Shown: piece by piece, positions 9,206-21,803 of the stretch
How positions within the stretch are numbered: the stretch's first letter is position 1
Layout of the letters: each line of letters starts with the position of its first letter
Assembly (NCBI GenBank): GCA_021802645.1
Contig: JAJZRO010000004.1
Coordinates: forward strand, 95,883 to 159,882
Direction: 5' to 3'
DNA: 64,000 nt
Source: Deltaproteobacteria bacterium
GTDB lineage: Bacteria > Desulfobacterota > Desulfobulbia > Desulfobulbales > Desulfurivibrionaceae
The notes under the pieces: model-generated
Seen by the model: only the letters and a program-made list of their open reading frames with translations
Databases searched by the model: none
Told to the model about the DNA's origin: nothing
Program-made: the position numbers and the translations under genes

Positions 9206-10588
9206 CTAGGCGGCACACCGTTTGATGAGGGCCTCGAAGAGTTTCAGGAAGAGATCCATCTCCTCATACGCAATGGTGAGGGCGGGAGCCAGCGTAAAGG
9301 CGTTTTTGTAATAACCGCCCACATCGAGCACCAGACCGTACTCCTGCCCCTCCACCTTGATGTTGCCCTTCATGCCCTCCTGGAAGATGGCGTCGGTCAG
9401 CTCCCGGTCGGGGGTGAAGCGGTCCGGTTTCGTCAGTTCCACCCGGATGGCGAGCCCCAGCCCGTCGACATCCCCGATGACGGGATATTTCTTCTGGAGC
9501 TCCTTCAGGCGGCCGAGGAGATAGGCGCCTTTTTCCGGCACCAGCTCCTCGAGGCGGTGTTTCTTCATGTACTCCATGGCCGCGAGGCCGGCCGCGGTTC
9601 CCAGCGGATTGCTGGAAAAGGTGGAGTGGGTGGAGCCCGGCGGGAAGACCTCGGGGGCGATCAGTTCTTCCCGCGCCCAGAGGCCGGAGAGCGGATTGAG
9701 GCCGTTGGTGAGCGACTTGGCAAAGGCGACGACATCGGGTTTGACCCCGAAGTGCTCCATGGCCCAGAGCTTGCCGGTGCGGTAGAAGCCCATCTGGATT
9801 TCGTCGTCCACCAGCAGGATGTTGTACTTGCGCAGGACCTGTTCCAGGCGGGAGAAGTATTCGGGCGGCGGCACGATGTAGCCGCCGGTGGCCTGGATCG
9901 GTTCGGCGAAGAAGGCGGCGTATTCGACCTCGTTGTCCTTCTTGTCGATGGCCCCGTAGTATTCGGTTTCAAAGAGGCGCGCGAATTCCTTGATGCAGTA
10001 ATAGTCGCAACTCGGGCGCTCTTTCTCGTAGAAACAACGGTAGCAGTAAGGAAAGGGGATGAAGGTCGCCCGGTTGGCGAACTGGCCGTATCTTTTTCTA
10101 TAGCGGAAACTGCTGGTGATCTCGGTGGCGGCCAGGGTGCGGCCATGGTAGCCGCCCATGAAGGCGAACATCAGGGACTTGCCGTGCTTGAAATTCCTGA
10201 CCAGCTTGATGCTGTCCTCGATGGCCTGGGCGCCGCCGACGTTGTAGTGGACCCGCCCTTTTTCGCCAAAGCGTTTTTCCGTCTCCTGGGCAATGGTGGT
10301 GGAAAGCAGGATTTTCTCCCGGTGTAGATACTGGGACGCCACCTGCGGCAGCCGCGTCATCTGACGATGGTGGGCCTCCTCGATCTCCCGGTTGCGATAG
10401 CCGAAGTTGACCGCGGAGTACCACATCTGCATGTCCAGAAAGGGCCGCTCCTCCTCGTCGAACATCCACGAGCCTTCGCAGCGGTTGAAGATGATGGGGT
10501 CCTTGAGGTAATGCACCGTGTCGCCGTAGGAACAGTATGTTGCCTCCAGCTTCAGTAACTCCTTGGTGGTGAGATCAGTAAACGGCAT
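9206..10588 (-). CDS. Class III (PLP-dependent) aminotransferase, substrate unknown
   Basis: Aminotransferase of 460 residues in the GABA/acetylornithine/diaminobutyrate class. The PLP lysine is Lys291 in VAFAKSLTNGL; the cofactor Asp lies in LVDDEIQMGFYRTG; the phosphate-binding region is NVGGAQAIEDSIKL. A Cys cluster CxxC-x8-CxxxC spans residues 182-198, in the place where related enzymes carry a CxxC; mammalian GABA aminotransferase holds a [2Fe-2S] cluster on such a motif, so metal binding is possible. The start has AAGGGAG eight bases upstream. It lies 62 bases after the MtnX-like phosphatase gene. A biosynthetic or salvage role beside that phosphatase is suggested by context only; the amino donor and acceptor cannot be named. 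Confidence 0.88.
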   Translation of the reverse strand: MPFTDLTTKELLKLEATYCSYGDTVHYLKDPIIFNRCEGSWMFDEEERPFLDMQMWYSAVNFGYRNREIEEAHHRQMTRLPQVASQYLHREKILLSTTIAQETEKRFGEKGRVHYNVGGAQAIEDSIKLVRNFKHGKSLMFAFMGGYHGRTLAATEITSSFRYRKRYGQFANRATFIPFPYCYRCFYEKERPSCDYYCIKEFARLFETEYYGAIDKKDNEVEYAAFFAEPIQATGGYIVPPPEYFSRLEQVLRKYNILLVDDEIQMGFYRTGKLWAMEHFGVKPDVVAFAKSLTNGLNPLSGLWAREELIAPEVFPPGSTHSTFSSNPLGTAAGLAAMEYMKKHRLEELVPEKGAYLLGRLKELQKKYPVIGDVDGLGLAIRVELTKPDRFTPDRELTDAIFQEGMKGNIKVEGQEYGLVLDVGGYYKNAFTLAPALTIAYEEMDLFLKLFEALIKRCAA

Positions 10589-10650
10589 GGGGATGCTCCC
10601 TTATGGGCGATTGTTTCTGGAAAGAAAGAGGGAACTGCAATGGGCAGGGC

Positions 10651-11424
10651 TCAGGGCACCGAGGGTTGGAAGGCCGGAAGCGCCCGGCGGTGGCCGTCTT
10701 GCTGCGAAAGCGGGTTGCGATCGTGGGCGAGGAAGATGTCGTGTTGCTCCAGCACCGCCTGCACCACGGACGTGATTTCGGAAAAGTCCGCGAAGGGGGT
10801 GTGGGTGATCTCCTTGCCCAGACAGAAATCCGTAAGCTTGCCGCGGCAAAAGACATGATCCGCCTTTTGGGCGAGGCAAAAATCGCTGCGGCCATCACCG
10901 ATGTGGACTATCGGGAGGCCTCTGGCCAACAATTCAGCGGTCTTGCACTTGCAGGTGCCGGCAAGGCAAGAGGCGTTGCCATTGGGGAACGTGGTGCGCA
11001 GGCCGCCCTTGCCTTCGTTGAGGCCGCTGGCGTACACCGGGATATCCTTGAGCCCCGCCTGCACGAAGATTCCCTCGATGATCGGGGTAAAACCGTCACT
11101 GATAATGGCGTACGGCAGGCCATAGCCGTTGAGCAACCCCAGGAAGTCGGAAAAGGTTGGGTCAATGGGCTGCCCTGCGGCGTATTCGATGACATGGGCC
11201 AAGGGGGCATCGATGAGGGACATCTGCCGGGTAAGGCATTCCTGCGAGCCGATCTCTCCGCGCTCCCAGAGGAATTCCGCCTCCTGCCAGCCATCACGGG
11301 CAAATTTTTTGATAACGGCGTCCGTCACATCCGCCTGGCTGATGGTACCGTCGAAGTCAATGGTGAAAAAAAAGGCTGGCCGGGTCGCCGGCGACGGCGA
11401 GGCATAGTCGGTTGACTGTCTCAT
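10651..11424 (-). CDS. MtnX-like HAD-IB family phosphatase
   Basis: HAD-superfamily phosphatase of 257 residues. Motif I is [10 protein letters not shown], with Asp23 as nucleophile and Asp25 as acid/base; motif II is the Ser of IISDGF; motif III/IV is [12 protein letters not shown]. The segment [14 protein letters not shown] is typical of the MtnX-like/phosphoserine-phosphatase-like HAD-IB branch. MtnX itself dephosphorylates 2-hydroxy-3-keto-5-methylthiopentenyl-1-phosphate in methionine salvage, but many relatives act on other substrates. The start ATG overlaps the tatA stop by four bases (ATGA), so translation is coupled. The nearby metK and ahcY genes fit a link to SAM by-products, though no other salvage enzymes (MtnA, B, C) are seen here. 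Confidence 0.85.
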   Translation of the reverse strand: MRQSTDYASPSPATRPAFFFTIDFDGTISQADVTDAVIKKFARDGWQEAEFLWERGEIGSQECLTRQMSLIDAPLAHVIEYAAGQPIDPTFSDFLGLLNGYGLPYAIISDGFTPIIEGIFVQAGLKDIPVYASGLNEGKGGLRTTFPNGNASCLAGTCKCKTAELLARGLPIVHIGDGRSDFCLAQKADHVFCRGKLTDFCLGKEITHTPFADFSEITSVVQAVLEQHDIFLAHDRNPLSQQDGHRRALPAFQPSVP

Positions 11425-11612
11425 TTCTGTTCGATCTCGGCCTTTTTTTCCTGATCTGCTTCACGTTCTCCCTCGGACAGGGCCTTCTTGAAGTCACGGA
11501 TGCCCTTCCCGAGGCCTTCGCCCAATTGGGGAAGCTTGCCGGGGCCGAAGATTATCATGACGATGGCCAGGATCACCAGCAGGTGCAGCGGTTGGAAGAG
11601 TCCCTCAAACAT
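11421..11612 (-). CDS. tatA: Sec-independent translocase component TatA/TatE
   Basis: Small membrane protein of 63 residues, usual for TatA. It has a short periplasmic N-terminus, a transmembrane helix ([14 protein letters not shown]), the hinge [21 protein letters not shown] that defines the family's amphipathic helix, and an acidic-basic tail. TatA forms the protein-conducting assembly for folded proteins with twin-arginine signals. A longer frame extends upstream, but the ATG at 11612 gives the standard TatA N-terminus and has GGAGG eleven bases before it. It sits alone, without tatB or tatC, coupled to the phosphatase gene. TatA/E orphan genes are common in Desulfobacterota. Confidence 0.92.
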   Translation of the reverse strand: MFEGLFQPLHLLVILAIVMIIFGPGKLPQLGEGLGKGIRDFKKALSEGEREADQEKKAEIEQK

Positions 11613-11709
11613 GGCTTGCAGCGCCTCCGTTGCAATGTTTGTCTGCGCCGCCTTTCGCGACGTGATGCTCGATGCTACCCCACGGAGATGAACGCAACAT
11701 CTCCACCAG

Positions 11710-11738
11710 ATTATATTTTGGTAAGGTTTGGGCGTTGA
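11710..11738 (-). promoter_or_regulatory. Candidate promoter for tatA and the downstream cluster
   Basis: On the minus strand a perfect TATAAT (11715-11710) is preceded, 17 bases away, by a poor -35 (TCAACG, 11738-11733). It lies about 100 bases before tatA. The strong -10 is the main support. Confidence 0.4.
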
Positions 11739-11772
11739 GAAGGTAAAGGAACAATCGATCGTCACAGCAGCA

Positions 11773-11811
11773 CCAAGGGCGCGCCCCCCGGTGTGAGGAA
11801 GGCGCCCTTGG
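11773..11811 (-). terminator. Hairpin downstream of ahcY, terminator-like
   Basis: A perfect 10-bp stem (CCAAGGGCGC with GCGCCCTTGG) encloses a 19-base loop, 20 bases after the ahcY stop. No U-run follows on the minus strand, so it may terminate weakly or only stabilise the mRNA end. Confidence 0.45.
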
Positions 11812-11831
11812 TTGTCCAGCGGTGGAGCCGC

Positions 11832-14559
<2,728 letters not shown>

Positions 14560-14635
14560 GGATACGTTTTCTCCTCGCTGTACGAACGATAAGGGCGCCG
14601 CTGCCGGCGGTTTTAAGCCTGACACTTCCGTTGGC

Positions 14636-14663
14636 AAAGTAGCCTATTGGGCTGATCTGTCAA
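14636..14663 (-). promoter_or_regulatory. Promoter for metK-ahcY
   Basis: A perfect -35 TTGACA (14663-14658, minus strand) and a -10 TACTTT (14641-14636) are 16 bases apart. The expected start lies about 70 bases before metK, giving a short leader. Confidence 0.55.
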
Positions 14664-14671
14664 GGGAAATC

Positions 14672-15595
14672 TCAGGCAACTCCCTGTTCCAGCGCCTGGA
14701 TTGCATCGGTCAACTCCCGGTTGACCGGGGTGGGAATGCCGAGGCGCTCGCCGATGGCCACCACGGCGCCATTGATGGCCGTGATCTCGGTGCGTCGTTT
14801 TTGGCGGACATCCTGGAGCATGGAGGAAAGATTGGCAGCCGTATCGCGGCAGACCGCCAGGGTGATGGCCACCGGGTCGGCGGGAATGGCGATATCCTGC
14901 GCCCTGGCAATCAGCGCGGCTTCCTCGACGGCGGCGATCAGCCGTTCCCGCGCCGCCGGGATCGTCAGCAAGGCGCCGTTGGGGCAATCATACAGGGCGG
15001 TAAGGGCGTTGATCCCCACATTGACCAGCAGTTTCTGCCAGAGACTCTGGCGGATATCCCCGACCACCTCAGCGGCGAGGCCGGCACCTTGGAAGGCCGC
15101 GGCAGCCGCGACCAATTGCTGACGGGCCTCGTCGCCAGGGGCCTCGACAAAACCAAGTCGGGTAACGCCATGGCCGCCGTGGCGTACCTGGCCTGGCGCC
15201 CGCAGATTGGCGCCTTCGGTGGTGATTCCCAGTCCCCAGCGGCAGGAGGGGGGCAGGGATCCAAGGGGATCGAGATGGGCGATGCCGTTCTGAAAGGCAA
15301 GGAGGAGGGCATCGGGTGGCCAATGGGCCTGCACCCTTGCCAAGGCGTCGCGCACGGCATAGGCTTTGACGCAGAGCAGGAGCAGTTCGGTATCGGCAAG
15401 CGTGGCGGGATCGGCAGTAACCGGCACCGCCAGATGGTGGCGCATCCCGTCTTCTTCAAAAAAGACGCCCTGCTCGGCGAGCAGGGCGGCGCGTTGCGGC
15501 GTATGGTCCAGCAGACGGACATGATGCCCGCCTAGGCCCAAGCGGGCGGCAAAGAGGCAGCCAAGGGCGCCGGGACCGATGATGACGATGCGCAT
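14672..15595 (-). CDS. Ketopantoate reductase family protein (PanE/ApbA-like)
   Basis: NADPH-dependent reductase of 307 residues in the 2-dehydropantoate 2-reductase family. The N-terminus MRIVIIGPGALGCLFAARL is the Rossmann GxGxxG fold, followed by the conserved LLLCVKAYAV and FQNGI segments. The C-terminal helical domain includes WQKLLVNVGINALTAL, where the Lys and Asn of the family active site lie. It would reduce 2-dehydropantoate to pantoate for coenzyme A synthesis, though paralogues of this family with other substrates are frequent. It lies downstream of the OB-fold lipoprotein and upstream of metK on the same strand. Family call is firm, exact reaction less so. Confidence 0.87.
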   Translation of the reverse strand: MRIVIIGPGALGCLFAARLGLGGHHVRLLDHTPQRAALLAEQGVFFEEDGMRHHLAVPVTADPATLADTELLLLCVKAYAVRDALARVQAHWPPDALLLAFQNGIAHLDPLGSLPPSCRWGLGITTEGANLRAPGQVRHGGHGVTRLGFVEAPGDEARQQLVAAAAAFQGAGLAAEVVGDIRQSLWQKLLVNVGINALTALYDCPNGALLTIPAARERLIAAVEEAALIARAQDIAIPADPVAITLAVCRDTAANLSSMLQDVRQKRRTEITAINGAVVAIGERLGIPTPVNRELTDAIQALEQGVA

Positions 15596-15621
15596 GGCAG
15601 GCTTTGCGTTCCCGTCTCCTC

Positions 15622-15650
15622 GCCGGCCCAGCCTTCCGAACTGGGCCGGC
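15622..15650 (-). terminator. Strong hairpin downstream of the OB-fold lipoprotein gene
   Basis: GCCGGCCCAG (15622-15631) and CTGGGCCGGC (15641-15650) form a perfect 10-bp stem with a 9-base loop, between the lipoprotein stop and the PanE-like start. No U-run follows on the minus strand, so intrinsic termination is uncertain. Confidence 0.4.
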
Positions 15651-15666
15651 CGCCCGGAAAGCCCGG

Positions 15667-16545
15667 TTATTTCTGGAGTTTGGCCTCCTCGACGATCACG
15701 GCATAGACATAGCCGGCGCCGAAGTCCTTGTTGGTGGCGACCACCCCTTCCACGGTCACCACGGCGCCCTTCTGGGGCAGGTCGGTACTGGTTACCACCA
15801 GGTCATGGGTATTCTTCATGGGGTCGCCGGTGCCATCCTGGAGATGAATCCAGTTGCGGCCCAAGATGTTGGTCGAGACCTTCATGATCTGGCCCCGGAC
15901 TCGCACCTTTTTGCCGTTGAGTGCCGCAGCCTTGGCAAAAATATCGCCCACGGCATAGGCGTTCGCCCCCGTCGCCTTGGTCACCTTGACTTCGGCCATG
16001 GGCACCACCGCCTTACTGCTGCCCGGCACCATTTCGGAGCCGCCGGCCTGGGCGCCAGCTGCGGCCTCTTGCTGCATCGCCGTTTTAAAGGAGTCAGCCC
16101 CCATGCCCATCTCATGCGGTGGGCCAGCAGCCGGGGGGGCCATGCCGCCATGCGGCGAGCCGCCCGCTTTGGGCGCCTTGCCGATGAGACCGGTGGACAT
16201 CACGATTTTCGGAAAGGTCCGCCCCAGGCCCTTGCTGGCAAAATTTTCTATGAGCTGGCCACTGGCCACCGAGACCTCTTCCCCGACCTTGACCTCGGTT
16301 TCCGGCACCGCAAGCCAGTATTCCCCGGCGGAGGTTGCCACCCGGATATAGCTGAAACCGCTGGCGGCCAAGACTTCCTGCACTTTGCCCGTCAAGGGAA
16401 AATTGAGCGCCGCCGCCGGTGCCGAGGCGGTTGCCGCAGGGCCGCTTGGGGTGCCGGGCGCCGGGAACCCTTCTTGTCTCTCTTTGCAGCCGACCAGCAT
16501 CAGGGTCACTGCCATTGCCGCCACCAGGTACCTTTTCCCACGCAT
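15667..16545 (-). CDS. Lipoprotein with two OB-fold-like domains
   Basis: Exported lipoprotein of 292 residues: the signal YLVAAMAVTLMLVGC ends in a lipobox. A first small domain (about residues 48-110) reads GKVQEVLAASGFSYIRVATSAGEYWLAVP. A Pro/Gly/Ala-rich linker with His and Met residues (about 120-175) follows. The second domain (about 185-290) contains KVRVRGQIMKVSTNILGRNWIHLQDGTGD. Both domains resemble NrfJ-like OB-fold modules found with cytochrome and respiratory genes in Shewanella and Desulfobacterota. The LQDGTGD segment is typical of OB strands. The His/Met-rich linker might bind copper or another metal, but this is speculation. No pathway can be assigned. Confidence 0.7.
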   Translation of the reverse strand: MRGKRYLVAAMAVTLMLVGCKERQEGFPAPGTPSGPAATASAPAAALNFPLTGKVQEVLAASGFSYIRVATSAGEYWLAVPETEVKVGEEVSVASGQLIENFASKGLGRTFPKIVMSTGLIGKAPKAGGSPHGGMAPPAAGPPHEMGMGADSFKTAMQQEAAAGAQAGGSEMVPGSSKAVVPMAEVKVTKATGANAYAVGDIFAKAAALNGKKVRVRGQIMKVSTNILGRNWIHLQDGTGDPMKNTHDLVVTSTDLPQKGAVVTVEGVVATNKDFGAGYVYAVIVEEAKLQK

Positions 16546-16631
16546 CTCGCTGTCTCCTCCCTCTCGATTGCCTTGGTTTCATTTGGTTGCTGCCCTGACT
16601 GCGGCAAGCGGTTTTTTAACGCAAAAGCGCT

Positions 16632-16651
16632 CCCGCAGGATACCCTGCGGG
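16632..16651 (-). terminator. Terminator-like hairpin after clpA
   Basis: CCCGCAGG and CCTGCGGG form a perfect 8-bp stem with a 4-base loop, about 45 bases past the clpA stop. On the minus strand it is followed by AGCGCTTTTGC, a weak U-run. Confidence 0.55.
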
Positions 16652-16696
16652 GGCGCGGATGCAAACAAAATCCTCCGGCCGCCAGCCGGACCCCCT

Positions 16697-18934
<2,238 letters not shown>

Positions 18935-18953
18935 ACGCGAAAACCTCTCGCCG

Positions 18954-19268
18954 TTACTCCCGCTCGATGGAGCATTTGAGCGGATATTCGTTTTTCCGGG
19001 CCAGATCGTGGACCAGCACGACCTTGGTCTCGGCGACATCACGGGGGTAGACCCCGGCAATGCCGACCCCTTTCTGGTGGACCTGCATCATGATCTGATG
19101 GGCCTCGGCCGGATTCTTGTGGAAGACCGCCTCGAGGATCATGACCACGAAATCCATGGTGGTGTAATCGTCGTTGTGCAGCAGAACCTTATATAAGGAG
19201 GGCTTTTTGACCTGCTGCTGCTGTTCGGTAACGACCCAGCCGTCCTGCTGGCGATGCGGCGAACCCAT
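18954..19268 (-). CDS. clpS: ATP-dependent Clp protease adaptor protein ClpS
   Basis: Adaptor of 104 residues that delivers proteins with N-degrons to ClpA. It has a flexible N-terminal tail rich in Gln, then the core YKVLLHNDDYTTMDFVVMIL, in which the HNDD motif binds N-terminal residues, and later AEAHQIMMQVHQKGVGIAG and ETKVVLVHDLARKNEYPL. Length and motifs match the family. The gene directly precedes clpA and is probably co-transcribed with it. Confidence 0.96.
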   Translation of the reverse strand: MGSPHRQQDGWVVTEQQQQVKKPSLYKVLLHNDDYTTMDFVVMILEAVFHKNPAEAHQIMMQVHQKGVGIAGVYPRDVAETKVVLVHDLARKNEYPLKCSIERE

Positions 19269-19397
19269 GCTGCCGTACTCCTCGATCCGGAACCCGCGCC
19301 TGATGGCACAGTCAATTTCTTTTTAATTGTAATCATTCTTACACAAGATGCACGGCCGGGGGGAGTGTTTTTTTCCCGGCCGCCGCGGGGGAGGGTT

Positions 19398-20774
19398 TCA
19401 GGCGGCAACGCCGGCCACGGTGCGGAAGAGGAAGGCTTCGAGCACCAGGGACTCCGGCACGCTGGAGCCCTTGAGGCGGAACTCGGCCGCCAGCAGCTCG
19501 CGAAGAGCGATCTTGAGCCGGACCGTGGTGGTGCGCTCGGCCTGGCGGAAGGTCTTGTAGAGGACGTAAGGGTGGCCGGCGAGCAGGGGAGGCAGGGGGC
19601 GCGCCTCTTTCAGTCGGGGAAGATAGCCCTGCTGGAAGGCGGGGAAGGCAAGGCCCGGCGAATAGGCCGGCTCAGGCAGCTCCTGCAGCGAGCGGGCCAG
19701 CAGCAACTTGCGCAGGTGGTTGCGGAGGCCGGCCAGAATGGCGAGCGGGTGCATACCAGTCTCCTGGAGGCGGCGGCCGATGCGCAGCGACTCCCCGAGG
19801 TCGGCCTCGGCATAGGCCTCGGTCAGTTCGTAGAGCGCCTCCTCCCGGGTGCGTCCCACCATGGCATCCACCACGGCCCGTGTAATGACCTTGGCCTCGC
19901 CCACGGCCAGGGCCAGCTTTTCGGTTTCCATGACCAGGGCCATCGGCTGGAAGCCCACCCGGTCGAGCAAGAGGGGCAGTACCTGGGGTTCGATGGTCTT
20001 GCCGAAGGGCGCCAGGGTTTTGGCGACGAGGGCGCGCAGCACCTCCTCCTGCCCCTTTTTTGCTGCGCTGGTGGCGCCGCCCTCCACGGCAAGATCCACC
20101 ACCACGCCGTGCTGTTCGATGGCCTTGTAGAGTTTCTTGCGCTTGTCCACTGCCTCGGCGAGCAGGATCAGGGTATTGCCGCGGGGGATGCCGGCCGGCA
20201 GGGCCTGCAGGTAGAGTTCGCCCGCCTCGTCGGGCTGAGCCGCCGCGCTTGTTCCCGGTTCGGCGGAGGCCAGCGCCTCGGCCACCCAGCCGAGCTCCTG
20301 CGGCTTGGCAAAACCGAAGAGTTCCTGCCAGCGGGGGGCTGGGCACTCGGCCATCTCCTCGGACTGCCACTCCGGCGGAGTCATCTGGGCCAGGGCCAAC
20401 ATCTGGGTAAGATAGCGGGCGGCCTGGCGGTCGTCCTGGCCGTCCCTCGCCTTTTGGGCTTTGTCCCACAGGGTCTTGGCCACGGTCTTCGAGTAGAGCA
20501 GCCGGGAATCGACCACCTTCACCACCTGGCGACCACCGAAAAGGCTGTAGGTGCGGAGCAGATTGAGAGTGTGGATCGGATCCTCGCGGTCGCCGTCCAC
20601 CACCTTGAGCCCCTGGCTGCGGGCGGCCTCCTCCGGCAAGAGGGCATCGATGAGTTCCGTGGCGGCCTGCTGGCAAAGATAGCGTTCGCCAGCCAGGAGA
20701 TAGAGCGGGGCCGGGGCGTTGTTTTTGATCGCGGCAAGGAGTTTGGGCAGGTCGTCCCGACGATAGAGCGGCAT
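19398..20774 (-). CDS. holA: DNA polymerase III delta subunit (clamp-loader), extended form
   Basis: Component of the sliding-clamp loader. The N-terminus MPLYRRDDLPKLLAAIKNNAPAPLYLLAGERYLCQQA matches the start of HolA, with the expected LYLLAGEE-type strand; later segments GFQPMALVMETEKLAL, RTREEALYELTEA and MHPLAILAGLRNHLRKLL fit domains II and III. At 458 residues it is about 110 longer than common HolA proteins. The extra sequence lies around residues 110-190 (from KAQKARDGQDDRQ to about SAEPGTSAAAQPDE). Similar insert-bearing delta subunits are known in Desulfobacterota by my recollection. The gene runs convergent-free, facing away from the endonuclease IV gene, with a divergent start region between them. 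Confidence 0.85.
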   Translation of the reverse strand: MPLYRRDDLPKLLAAIKNNAPAPLYLLAGERYLCQQAATELIDALLPEEAARSQGLKVVDGDREDPIHTLNLLRTYSLFGGRQVVKVVDSRLLYSKTVAKTLWDKAQKARDGQDDRQAARYLTQMLALAQMTPPEWQSEEMAECPAPRWQELFGFAKPQELGWVAEALASAEPGTSAAAQPDEAGELYLQALPAGIPRGNTLILLAEAVDKRKKLYKAIEQHGVVVDLAVEGGATSAAKKGQEEVLRALVAKTLAPFGKTIEPQVLPLLLDRVGFQPMALVMETEKLALAVGEAKVITRAVVDAMVGRTREEALYELTEAYAEADLGESLRIGRRLQETGMHPLAILAGLRNHLRKLLLARSLQELPEPAYSPGLAFPAFQQGYLPRLKEARPLPPLLAGHPYVLYKTFRQAERTTTVRLKIALRELLAAEFRLKGSSVPESLVLEAFLFRTVAGVAA

Positions 20775-20912
20775 GGGTTCGTTTCCCGTTGACCAGTGGC
20801 GAGGGGTGTTGCTATTTTTAATGTATGCCCCTTGTACACCTTTTCCCGGGTTGAGGAAAGGGGAAGCGCGTCTGCCTTCGCTCGGCTCGGATTTCCAGAG
20901 GGACCTCGTGCC

Positions 20913-21767
20913 ATGCCTTACTTAGGCGCCCATATGTCGGTGGCCGGTGGTCTGCACCTCGCCTTTGCCCACCTCCGCACCGTGGGGGGCGAGGCGTTGC
21001 AGATCTTTACCCGCAACCAGCGGCAGTGGCGGGCCGCGCCGGTGACCCCGACCGAGGCCCAGGTCTTCCGGGCGGCCTGGCAGGAGGCCGGCCAGCCGCC
21101 GATCGTCTCCCACGATTCCTACCTCATCAACCTTGCCAGCCCCAAACCGGAGGTGGCCGCCAAGTCGGTGCAGGCACTCGCCGACGAGCTGGAGCGCTGC
21201 GCAGTACTCGGCATCCCCTCTCTCATCATGCATCCCGGTGCCCACCTCGGTGCCGGGGTCGAGGCCGGCATCGCTCTGGTGGCCCGCAACCTCGACGCGG
21301 CGATCGAAAGGGCCGCCAAGGCGGAAGGCGTCTCGGTGCTGCTGGAAAACACGGCCGGGCAGGGGACCACCCTCGGCGGCCACTTCGCCGAACTGGCCGG
21401 CATCATTGCCGCCTCCCGCCATCCGGCCCGCCTGGGCGCCTGCTTCGACACCTGCCACGCCTTTGCCGCCGGGTACGATCTGCGGACCCCGGCCGCCTAT
21501 CGCCAGACCTTTGCCGAGTTCGAAGGCACCATCGGCCTCCGTCGCCTCAAGTTCTTCCATCTGAACGACGCGATCAAGGGGCTCGGCAGCCACCTTGACC
21601 GCCACACCCACATTGGCCAGGGAGAGATCGGCCTGGAGGGCTTCCGGCTCCTGCTCAACGACCGCCGTTTTGCCCACCACCCCATGGTGCTGGAAACCCC
21701 CAAGGCGGCCGACCTGGTCGAGGATATCGAAAACCTCCGGGTCCTGCGGGGGCTTCTCCGCGGCTGA
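20913..21767 (+). CDS. nfo: Deoxyribonuclease IV (AP endonuclease, Nfo family)
   Basis: Zinc-dependent AP endonuclease of about 284 residues that nicks DNA 5' to abasic sites and cleans 3' blocks. The start MPYLGAHMSVAGGL is canonical, with later motifs [87 protein letters not shown], which carry the His, Glu and Asp ligands of the tri-zinc site. The ATG at 20913 is preferred over an upstream in-frame start because the conserved N-terminus begins there. It is convergent with the Nth-Xth fusion, with only 36 bases between stops, so three abasic-site activities sit together. Confidence 0.95.
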   Translation: MPYLGAHMSVAGGLHLAFAHLRTVGGEALQIFTRNQRQWRAAPVTPTEAQVFRAAWQEAGQPPIVSHDSYLINLASPKPEVAAKSVQALADELERCAVLGIPSLIMHPGAHLGAGVEAGIALVARNLDAAIERAAKAEGVSVLLENTAGQGTTLGGHFAELAGIIAASRHPARLGACFDTCHAFAAGYDLRTPAAYRQTFAEFEGTIGLRRLKFFHLNDAIKGLGSHLDRHTHIGQGEIGLEGFRLLLNDRRFAHHPMVLETPKAADLVEDIENLRVLRGLLRG

Positions 21768-21803
21768 GCGGCGCCATTCTGCTCCGGTTGGCGGGGCGCG
21801 GCC

